64,000 bases of DNA from Gemmatimonas groenlandica. GTDB taxonomy: Bacteria; Gemmatimonadota; Gemmatimonadetes; Gemmatimonadales; Gemmatimonadaceae. Location of the stretch: assembly GCF_013004105.1 (NCBI RefSeq), contig NZ_CP053085.1, positions 1,860,001 to 1,924,000 on the forward strand, in the 5' to 3' direction. The translations under genes and the position numbers were made by a program. The notes under the pieces were generated by a model. It was not told where the DNA came from. It did not search any database and worked only from the letters and a program-made list of their open reading frames with translations. Shown piece by piece: positions 20,967-28,420 of this stretch (positions within the stretch are counted from its first letter, which is position 1; each line of letters starts with the position of its first letter).

Positions 20967-22175
20967 TCAGTCGACGCGCTCCACGGACAACGCCACCGCG
21001 TCTCCACCACCGAGGCAGAGCGTGGCGATACCCGTCTTCTTGCCACGATCGGCCAACGCATGCAGCAGCGTGACGAGTACGCGCGTGCCGCTGGCGCCGA
21101 TCGGATGACCGAGCGCGATCGCGCCGCCGTTCACGTTCACACGGGCGTCGTCCCAGGACAGTCCGAGACCGTCGGCCAGCGCCTGCGAGGCGAAGGCTTC
21201 GTTGGCTTCGATGAGGTCGTAGTCGGCGATGGTGGTGCCCGACTTCGCCATCAGATTCTTCACCGCCGTGATGGGCGCGAAGAACAGATCCTGCGGCTCG
21301 CCGGCTCCCGTGGCATACGCCGTGATGCGGGCCAGAATCGTGAGGCCATGTTCGCGTGCGTACGCTTCCGACGTGACGACCACCGCCGCCGCGCCATCGT
21401 TCAGCGACGAGGCATTGCCAGCCGTGACGGTGAGATTGCTGTTGTCCCCCTTGCTCGGGAACGCCGGACGCAAGCCGGACAGTGACGCTTCCGTGGTGTC
21501 GGCGCGGGGGCCTTCGTCCACCGAGATGATCGTCGGTCCCTTCCGCCCCAGGATTTCCACCGGCACGATCTCGGCGGTGAACTTGCCCGCCTGCTGCGCG
21601 GCGACCGCCTTCGCATGCGAACCGGCGGCAAAGGCGTCTTGCTGCGCCCGCGTGACACCGGCCTTCGTAGCCGTGTACTCGGCATGCACGCCCATGTGCA
21701 CGTTGCAGGTCGGGCACCACAGGCCGTCCTTGATCATGCCGTCGACCATGGTCTGGTCGCCCAGCTTCACGCCGCCTCGCATGCCGAACACGTAGTGCGG
21801 CGCGTTGCTCATGCTTTCCTGGCCGCCGGCCACGATCACCTGCGCGTCACCCGCCTTGATAGCCTGCGCGGCGAGCATGACGGCCTTGAGACCGGAGCCG
21901 CACACCTTGTTGATGGTGAGGGCGGATGCCGTCGCGGGCACGCCCGCCTTGAGCATGGCCTGACGTCCAGGCGCCTGACCCGTGCCGCCTTGCAGCACGT
22001 GGCCCATGATCACTTCCTGGACCGCGTCGGGGGCGACGCCACTGCGCTGGAGTGCAGCACGGATCGCGATGGCGCCAAGTTCCGGCGCAGAAAGGGGCGA
22101 GAGGCCCCCGAGATACCGCCCGATCGGTGTGCGCGCGGCACCCACGATGACAGGCTGGCGAGTTAGGTCGCTCAT
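20967..22175 (-). CDS. acetyl-CoA C-acetyltransferase (thiolase)
   Basis: This thiolase cleaves acetoacetyl-CoA or 3-oxoacyl-CoA, or condenses two acetyl-CoA. The protein is 402 residues from ATG 22175; an in-frame TTG at 22184 is less likely. All catalytic residues are present: Cys92 in NKVCGSG, His in ALGHPIGASG (about 357) and Cys in TLCLGGGD (about 387). NEAFASQ is also conserved. It opens the block with CPBP, 3-hydroxyacyl-CoA dehydrogenase and acyl-CoA dehydrogenase. No Shine-Dalgarno is visible. Confidence 0.95.
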   Translation of the reverse strand: MSDLTRQPVIVGAARTPIGRYLGGLSPLSAPELGAIAIRAALQRSGVAPDAVQEVIMGHVLQGGTGQAPGRQAMLKAGVPATASALTINKVCGSGLKAVMLAAQAIKAGDAQVIVAGGQESMSNAPHYVFGMRGGVKLGDQTMVDGMIKDGLWCPTCNVHMGVHAEYTATKAGVTRAQQDAFAAGSHAKAVAAQQAGKFTAEIVPVEILGRKGPTIISVDEGPRADTTEASLSGLRPAFPSKGDNSNLTVTAGNASSLNDGAAAVVVTSEAYAREHGLTILARITAYATGAGEPQDLFFAPITAVKNLMAKSGTTIADYDLIEANEAFASQALADGLGLSWDDARVNVNGGAIALGHPIGASGTRVLVTLLHALADRGKKTGIATLCLGGGDAVALSVERVD

Positions 22176-22238
22176 GTATGACAAGGAGTGGCAGGAACCT
22201 GCAGGTACAGCCTCTGAAAATAACCGATCTCACAGCAC

Positions 22239-22283
22239 AATCGGCGAAATCCGCAGCCGCGTGGCCGCTGGATTTCGCCGATT
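22239..22283 (-). terminator. hairpin between the creatininase-like gene and thiolase
   Basis: A perfect 14-bp stem (22239-22252 with 22270-22283) and 17-base loop lie just after the stop of the creatininase-like gene and before thiolase. There is no strong T tract on the minus strand. It probably separates the two transcripts. Confidence 0.6.
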
Positions 22284-22298
22284 CCGTTTCGTCCCACT

Positions 22299-23144
22299 CT
22301 AGCGGCCGGTCATCCCTCTGATCTGCTTCACGGCATAGTCGACCTTCATTTCAAACAGCTTCTTGCCCAGCTCCTTACTGGCTTTCCGGGCGTCGCCGGT
22401 GATGCCGTTGTTCTTCCGGGGCGGCGCATTGGGGTCGGGAGCGGCGCCACGCGGGCCCGTCGGCACCGGATCGCCCACCGCGTTCGGGAGCTGGTCGAGT
22501 CGGACCCAGGTGCCGTCGCCGAGGTACAACATGGTCGACGTGTCGGGGATGCCGGCGTGCGAGCTGGACGGGAAGCCGTTGGCCTTCAGATACGCGTCGA
22601 AGTCAGCGTTGGCCGTGGAGTACACGGCGTCGCAGTAGAGCACCTTGATGCCCTGTGCTGCGTACTTCTCGCTCAACGACTTGGCCACCTCGGCATAGAC
22701 GTTCGGCTGGCCACCACCGTGATCGCCCATCAGCACGACGGTCTTGAAGCCGGTCGCGATCGACTGTTCGCTGATGCGCTCGAGAATGCCCTTCAGTAGC
22801 TCGGGGGTGAGGCCGATGGTGCCCGGGAGCGTCGCACTGGCGTTGTTCGGCGTGTACGGCAGCACCGGCATGGCGATGGCATCACCGAGCTTCTCGGCGA
22901 TCGTGCGCACCACGACGCGTCCCATGAGATTGTGGCCGCCGTTCACATTCTGCGGCCCACGCTGCTCGGTGCCGCCGGTGTAGAACAGCGCCGTCGTCTT
23001 GCCGGCGGCGAGTGCGTCCTTCACCTCGGGCCACGTCATCATCTCGAATTCGACGAGTGGCTTCTTCGGCTGCGCCTGAGCGGCAGCGGCGGGCGTGATC
23101 AAAGCGGCAGCGAACAGCGCAGCCAGAGTGAGGCGACTGGTCAT
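22299..23144 (-). CDS. secreted creatininase-family protein with altered metal ligands
   Basis: The 281-residue protein has a clear signal peptide (about 1-24, ending AAAQAQ) and one creatininase-fold domain. The family motif E-Q-H-G-P-H reads EQRGPQ at 60-65, so the metal-ligand histidine is Arg62. The usual aspartate about nine residues later aligns with His71. The downstream GHGG motif is kept as GDHGGG with His142. Classical members are cytosolic metal-dependent amidohydrolases, so an exported form with changed ligands may have a different metal site or no catalysis. A hairpin follows. The fold assignment is good; the function is unknown. Confidence 0.78.
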   Translation of the reverse strand: MTSRLTLAALFAAALITPAAAAQAQPKKPLVEFEMMTWPEVKDALAAGKTTALFYTGGTEQRGPQNVNGGHNLMGRVVVRTIAEKLGDAIAMPVLPYTPNNASATLPGTIGLTPELLKGILERISEQSIATGFKTVVLMGDHGGGQPNVYAEVAKSLSEKYAAQGIKVLYCDAVYSTANADFDAYLKANGFPSSSHAGIPDTSTMLYLGDGTWVRLDQLPNAVGDPVPTGPRGAAPDPNAPPRKNNGITGDARKASKELGKKLFEMKVDYAVKQIRGMTGR

Positions 23145-23345
23145 GGTGGCGATTTGCGGAGGGGAGTGTGGCGGGGGACTACCAGTATCCTACGCCGGCG
23201 ACGTCGGGATTGCTGGCCGCGCTGCAGCGTTCTGACGAATCGGCACTAGATTCACTTGGGCTGAGGCGCGCACGATCCGAGCACGAATGCCATCCGGTGC
23301 GAGCGGCGGACCTCGGGGAATTCGTACCAATCACGCGAACTGAAA

Positions 23346-23840
23346 ATGTCTTTACACGAACGCGGAATCGGCGAGCGGTCCAGCCAGCTCGGACGGGCAA
23401 CAGCCTCAGGCCGCAGCTTTCGCTCGGTACTTGATGGATGGGTGGTGGCGCTCGTGCTCGTTCCCACGGGCTTTGCGCTCCTGATGGTCCTGCTGGAGGC
23501 CGGCCTCACGTCGCGACGCGCGCTGGTGGCGGCGGCCCTCGTGCTTGGTGGTGGCGTGCTCCTCCCCGCAGTGCTGTACGCGGTCACTTTGTACCAGTTC
23601 ACCGACACAGCGCTGCTGGTTCGTGTGGGACCGTTCACGACCCGCGTTCCGTACGCGACCATCCGGAGTATCGAACCGTCGAGGGATATGTCATCTGCTC
23701 CGGCATTTTCTCTCGACCGTTTGCGGGTTGAGTACGGTGACGGCCAGCACGTGCTGATCTCCCCAATGCAAAGGGAATCGTTTGTCGAGTTGCTCGCGAC
23801 GCATCGACGCGCGGTCGCGGCGCTTCCCCGATCGACGTAG
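23346..23840 (+). CDS. membrane protein with bacterial PH-like (YyaB/bPH_4) domain
   Basis: The 164-residue protein has two adjacent membrane helices (about 30-50 and 58-80). A short cytoplasmic domain follows: LYQFTDTALLVRVGPFTTRVPYATIRSIEPS, then SLDRLRVEYGDGQHVLISP. The spacing of L.(V/I)R.GPF...(I/V)PY..I..I.PS and SL.RL.V.Y.....V.ISP matches the DUF1200/bPH_4 family (YyaB-like). Its role is unknown. It stands alone, divergent from the creatininase-like gene. The start is ATG 23346, preceded by CTGAAA. Confidence 0.75.
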   Translation: MSLHERGIGERSSQLGRATASGRSFRSVLDGWVVALVLVPTGFALLMVLLEAGLTSRRALVAAALVLGGGVLLPAVLYAVTLYQFTDTALLVRVGPFTTRVPYATIRSIEPSRDMSSAPAFSLDRLRVEYGDGQHVLISPMQRESFVELLATHRRAVAALPRST

Positions 23841-24236
23841 CCGGAGTCACGGCAGCATATCGCGTGTGCGCACGGAGCCGATCGCCAGTAAATGTGCAGG
23901 CAGATCGGCGTTGTCAGTGCGGTGACGTCGCGCCCTCGCGGGAACCGTCGGACGCGCGGAAGCAACAGCCCCCGCGCCGTTTCCCCGCCGCGAGTACGAG
24001 GCACGACACAGATCTCTCGCGCGCGCCACCGCGGCGACGGCACCCGCTCCCGTGTCAGCCGGTCGGGACGGGTGGTCCCTGCAGCCGCCTCTGCGAAGGA
24101 GGGGCCGGCGCCGGTAGCGCAGCGCACGGCGCGCGGCCATCCCGCCGCAGAAAGCGGCGAAAGGGATCCACCCGGCACGACCGAGCGCCACCCCAACGCT
24201 GTTTCCAATCCACGCGCCAGGAACAACAGCGAGCGA
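23841..24236. other. gap between convergent genes with no convincing gene
   Basis: GC-rich DNA between the PH-domain gene and the PAS-GGDEF gene. Open frames exist on both strands, including 23847-24191 minus. Their products are arginine- and alanine-rich with no domain motif, so I do not call one. No strong terminator hairpin was found. Confidence 0.45.
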
Positions 24237-25484
24237 TCAGTCGTCGTAGCCGACCACGAGGTTCATGCCGGCTTGCTGGGCGCGCTGTACCGCCGTGCCC
24301 GTCGCCGTGAGCAAGCCGTCCACGCTGATTACGGAATCCGTCACCTCGGCCACACCGACCGACAGCGTGCAGCGCACGCCCTGTACGTCGCCGCTGAACA
24401 CATGACGCTGCATGCGCTCGCGGATACGTTCGGCCAGCACCAACCCACCGGAGAGTTCCGTACTCGGCAGCAGCACCGCGAACGCTTCGCCGCCCACCCG
24501 GCCGACGACGTCGGTGGTACGCGACTCCTGACGGCAGACCCACGCGATCGCCCGCAACCACTCGTTGCCGAACCCCTCGCCGTGCTGCTCGTTGATCTCG
24601 CGGAAGTTGTCCGGATCGACCAGCAGCATCGTGAGCGGCTGCCCGTAGCGGCGCGCGCGCGCCACTTCCGACGAGGCCACGTCGAAGAACGCGCGACGGG
24701 CCGACACGCCGGTGAGATAGTCGGTGGTGCTCGAGGCGTCGTCGCGCAGACTCTCCTCGAGACGGCGACGCTCCGACACGTCGTGCGTGACGACTGAAAA
24801 TCCGTTCGCGGTGCCGTCGGTGGCGCGAAGTGCCGTGACGACCGTACTGGCCCAGAACAGCGAGCCGTCCTGTCGCTGACGGTGCCCTTCTTCCTCACAC
24901 CAGCCGTTGCGGGCAGCCAACGCCAGCGTGTCCTGCACGTACGCATCGCCACCGCTGTCCGGCGGGAGCAGCAATGTCAGGGATTGCCCCACCACGGCGG
25001 CGGCGGGAAACTGATGCACGCGCTCCGCCGCCTCACTCCACGAGTCGACGGTGCCTTCGGCATCGACGGTAAAAATCGCGTAGTCACGTACCGCGCCTTC
25101 CACCGCACGCAGCCGCTGGTCGGCGCGCGACAGATGTCCGCGGGCCGCCGCCAAGGCGCCGGCATCGTTCACGACCGCCACGATACGACCCGGCGCCACC
25201 TTCACCAGCGATAAATGCACACCGCGCTGCTCGCCGGGGGCGAGCAGTTCGAGCGCATCGACAATCACGCCACGCGGCGAGTCAAACCCACGCACGCGCG
25301 CAGCCAGGTCGGGAGCCACCGCCCCCAAGGCCACGAACAGGTCATCGAGCGAACCCGCGCGGGTGAACGGCGTGAGCAGCGTGCGCGCCGCCAGGTTGGC
25401 GACTTCGACCCGCCCCTCTTCGTCCACCTCCACGAGGCCGACAGGCGCCAGCACGAACAGGTCGAGCAGCGCCTCCGGGGTCAC
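24237..25484 (-). CDS. PAS-PAS-GGDEF protein with degenerate active site
   Basis: The protein has 415 residues and no membrane segment. Two PAS-like modules (about 5-110 and 125-240) precede a GGDEF fold (about 250-415). The catalytic GGDEF motif is GGEAF (331-335). The metal-site region DPDNFREINE has E in place of the second Asp, and the G-D of the substrate loop is G-N (306-307). In contrast, the product-binding I-site RxxD is intact as RTTD (322-325). It is probably not a cyclase, but could bind cyclic-di-GMP and signal by contact. GTG 25484 overlaps the thrS stop as GTGA, so it is coupled to thrS. Confidence 0.85.
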   Translation of the reverse strand: MTPEALLDLFVLAPVGLVEVDEEGRVEVANLAARTLLTPFTRAGSLDDLFVALGAVAPDLAARVRGFDSPRGVIVDALELLAPGEQRGVHLSLVKVAPGRIVAVVNDAGALAAARGHLSRADQRLRAVEGAVRDYAIFTVDAEGTVDSWSEAAERVHQFPAAAVVGQSLTLLLPPDSGGDAYVQDTLALAARNGWCEEEGHRQRQDGSLFWASTVVTALRATDGTANGFSVVTHDVSERRRLEESLRDDASSTTDYLTGVSARRAFFDVASSEVARARRYGQPLTMLLVDPDNFREINEQHGEGFGNEWLRAIAWVCRQESRTTDVVGRVGGEAFAVLLPSTELSGGLVLAERIRERMQRHVFSGDVQGVRCTLSVGVAEVTDSVISVDGLLTATGTAVQRAQQAGMNLVVGYDD

Positions 25485-27514
25485 GTGGTCGCCCCCGGCT
25501 GTTCCGTCGCGGTCGCTGCGGCATCGGATGCGGCAGCCACGACGTCGGCCGGCATGGCCAGCGTTCGATCGGCAATTTCGTGCAGCACACGCGCGATGAA
25601 CGCGTCGGACGACATGATATCCTGCTTCTTGCCAGCCCCCCGCGACCGCAGCGCGACCGTGTTTTCGTCGGCCTCGCGACGACCGATCACGCACATGTAC
25701 GGCACCTTCTGCACTTCGCCTTCACGCACGCGGTAGTTCAGGGTTTCGTTGCGCGCGTCGAGTGTGGCGCGAATACCGGCGGCCTTCATGCGGGCTACCA
25801 GCGCTTCGGCATGCTCGTTGTAATCGATCGCGATCGGAATCACTCGCACCTGCTCCGGTGACAGCCACACCGGGAACACGCCGGCGAAGTGCTCGATCAG
25901 AATCGCGATGAAGCGCTCGAACGATCCGCTCACGGCGCGGTGGATCACCACCGGTCGATGCGGCGCGTTGTCGTCACCCGTGTAAGTGAGGTCGAAGCGC
26001 TCCGGTGCGTTGTAGTCGAGCTGGATGGTACCGAGCTGCCACGCGCGACCGATGCTGTCCATGACGTCGAAGTCGATCTTCGGACCATAGAACGCACCAT
26101 CGCCTTCCTTCATCTCGTACGGACGGCCCGTGCTGTCGAGCGCGGCCCGCAGTGCGGCCTCGGCCCGATCCCACAGTTCGTCGGAGCCGATCCGCTGCTC
26201 CGGACGTGTGGCGAACTTGAGCTTCGCCGTGAGACCGAACGTGTCGTAATAGCCGAGGATGAAATCCATGAGGAACTTCACTTCGTCGGCGATCTGATCT
26301 TCACGCAGGTACACGTGACAATCGTCCTGCGCGAACTGGCGCACGCGCGTGAGCCCGGAGAGCGCGCCCGAGAGCTCATTGCGGTGCAATACGTCGAACG
26401 TGACGTAGCGCATGGGCAGATCACGATACGAATGCTTGCTCGACGCGAAGTACAAATGGTGCGACGGGCAGTTCATCGGCTTGAGCGACATGTCGTGCTC
26501 GCCGGTCTCACTGTCGAGCACGAGGAACATGTTTTCCTTGTACTTGCCCCAGTGGCCGGACTGCTCCCACAGCGCCTTGTTGTACAGCAGCGGCGTCTTG
26601 ATTTCCTTGAACGCTTCCTGCTGACGCTCGCGTACGAACGCTTCGAGCGTGTTGTACAACGTGGTGCCCTTGGGCGTCCAGAACACGGCGCCGGGCGCGA
26701 CGGGGAACAGCTGGAACAGATCGAGCGCCTTACCCAGCACCCGATGGTCGCGCTTCTTGGCTTCCTCGAGATTGTGCAGGTGCTGCTCGAGTTCGTCCTT
26801 CTTGAAGAAGGCCGTGGCATAAATGCGCTGCAGCATTTGGCGCTTCACATCGCCGCGCCAGTAGGCGCCGGCCGTCGTGAGCAGCTTGAAATGCTTCAGA
26901 TACGACGTATCCGGCACATGCGGGCCGCGGCACAGGTCGATGAACGGGCCGTCGGTGTACGTGGAGATGACTTCGTCGCTGCCCTCGAAATCGTCGAGGC
27001 GCTCGAGCTTGAGCGGATCGTCGGCGAAGCGCACGCGCGCCTCGGCCAACGACACTTCTTCGCGCACGAACGGATACTTCTCGGCCACGACCTTTTTCAT
27101 CTCGGCTTCGAACGCGGCCAGATCTTCGGGCGTGAACGGCTTCTCGACTTCGAAGTCGTAGTAGAAGCCATCATCGATCGCCGGACCGAACCCGATCTTG
27201 GCATCGGGACGCAGTCGGCGCACCGCCGTGGCCAGGATATGGGCGCCGGAGTGCCGCAGCACCTGGACGGCCCGCGGGTCCTTTTCCGTGATGACCACGA
27301 AGGAACCCGATGCGCGCAACGGGGTCATGAGGTCCAACACCTCTCCATCCACCGCGACCGCCAGCGACGCCTGCAGCAGGCGTGCCCCGATCGAGCCCAC
27401 CACATCGCGCGCCAGCGTCCCGGGCGGGACCTCGCGTGTGGAGCCATCGGGAAGTGTCAGGACGATGTGCGCGTGGGCAGCAGCGTCAGCAGGAGATTGC
27501 GAACCGGCAGTCAT
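25481..27514 (-). CDS. thrS: threonyl-tRNA synthetase
   Basis: ThrS charges tRNA-Thr. The 677-residue protein has the full set of domains. These are TGS (about 15-75), the editing domain with SGAHILATAVRRL (HxxxH-type site, about 88-100), the class II catalytic core with KPMNCPSHH (zinc Cys, about 350), QFAQDDCHVYL and VVIHRAVSGSFERF, and a C-terminal anticodon domain. I chose ATG 27514; upstream codons to 27577 are unlikely. No T-box or other leader structure was recognised. The downstream PAS-GGDEF gene overlaps its stop. Confidence 0.96.
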   Translation of the reverse strand: MTAGSQSPADAAAHAHIVLTLPDGSTREVPPGTLARDVVGSIGARLLQASLAVAVDGEVLDLMTPLRASGSFVVITEKDPRAVQVLRHSGAHILATAVRRLRPDAKIGFGPAIDDGFYYDFEVEKPFTPEDLAAFEAEMKKVVAEKYPFVREEVSLAEARVRFADDPLKLERLDDFEGSDEVISTYTDGPFIDLCRGPHVPDTSYLKHFKLLTTAGAYWRGDVKRQMLQRIYATAFFKKDELEQHLHNLEEAKKRDHRVLGKALDLFQLFPVAPGAVFWTPKGTTLYNTLEAFVRERQQEAFKEIKTPLLYNKALWEQSGHWGKYKENMFLVLDSETGEHDMSLKPMNCPSHHLYFASSKHSYRDLPMRYVTFDVLHRNELSGALSGLTRVRQFAQDDCHVYLREDQIADEVKFLMDFILGYYDTFGLTAKLKFATRPEQRIGSDELWDRAEAALRAALDSTGRPYEMKEGDGAFYGPKIDFDVMDSIGRAWQLGTIQLDYNAPERFDLTYTGDDNAPHRPVVIHRAVSGSFERFIAILIEHFAGVFPVWLSPEQVRVIPIAIDYNEHAEALVARMKAAGIRATLDARNETLNYRVREGEVQKVPYMCVIGRREADENTVALRSRGAGKKQDIMSSDAFIARVLHEIADRTLAMPADVVAAASDAAATATEQPGATT

Positions 27515-27651
27515 CAGGAGCGGGCAGAAAGGTGAACGCCCTCGCTGAGCGAGGACGGTCAAGTTATCCTTGCACAAGGAGTCACGCCAAGATCAAACGC
27601 GATCCTCTTCTCGATCGCGGTGAACTGGCGTCGGGTCACGGAGGTGGCACC

Positions 27652-28375
27652 ATGGCACAATCCCGATTCAGGAAGCGTCCGACGCGGACCTCGTCGGTAC
27701 TGTTGGTGGCGCTCGGCGCGGTTGCCGGCGTCGCGCTGGGCATGCTGGTCGCCGATCGCGTCGGCGGCGTGGACGGACTGCTGCTGCCGCGGCGGTCGAG
27801 GCAGCCGCCGGCAGCCCGGGCCCGAGGGCTGGCGCGGCGACGAACGCCGCACCGACTCGTTCGATGAGCTCGCCGACGATGACTCGGAGCTGTCCGGCGA
27901 GTCGATCGCCCACATGCACGTCCGGCGTCGCGGGGATTCACCGGCGCCCCGCCCCGAGGCGATGCCCGACCGCCTGTCCACTCGCGAGCGCCTGCGAGAC
28001 CGCATGCGCGACCGCCGCACACGCTCCATCGAGCCTCAGACCGAGCCTCAGGCCGCCGTTGCTCCGATGGCCGACGTGGTCGTGACCCCCATGGGTCCAT
28101 CGGTGCCGACCCACGAGGAGCTGGAGGCCCGGGTGCTCGAGGCATTCCGGCACGATCCGGTGCTCGAGGCGCGCGCCATCGATATCGGCGCCGTGGGCGC
28201 GGGCACCATCGAACTGACCGGGTGGGTCGAAAGCACCGCAGAGATCGCGCACGCGCTCACGCTGGCCCGCGGAGTTCCCGACGTCACTGCGGTGGTCGAT
28301 CATCTGGCCGTACACGGGCCGGGATCGATCCAGAGCCACCGGACGGCGCAGTACGAAACGCCGCGCGGACGGTGA
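27652..28375 (+). CDS. BON-domain membrane protein interrupted by an apparent +1 frameshift
   Basis: The gene reads in two frames. From ATG 27652 the first frame gives a basic N-terminus and one hydrophobic helix (SVLLVALGAVAGVALGMLVA), then DRVGGVDGLLLPRR, and ends at 27867. The rest of the protein lies in the next frame, from about 27790-27840 to 28375. It has an acidic linker (FDELADDDSELSGE) and a BON domain (ARVLEAFRHDPVLEARAIDIG ... TIELTGWV ... AHALTLARGVPDVTAVVDHLAV). The switch falls within GC-rich runs near CCCGGGCCCGAGGG (about 27815). A sequencing error, a real mutation or programmed shifting could each explain it. BON domains bind membranes or phospholipid. Confidence 0.7.
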
Positions 28376-28420
28376 GTCCGGCGTAGGCCGGCAGGCTGCC
28401 TTTCGGTGTTATCTTGGGCC

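Noticed and set aside
23847-24191. Possible 114-residue minus-strand protein
   Set aside because: Its composition is dominated by Arg and Ala and no conserved motif is visible.
25889-27535. Plus-strand open frame of 548 codons
   Set aside because: Antisense to thrS; no domain and shadow-like composition.
27620-27790. Single-frame reading of the BON gene from 27620
   Set aside because: The N-terminal part in that frame is Trp/Cys/Arg-rich and not protein-like, whereas the other frame gives a clean membrane anchor.
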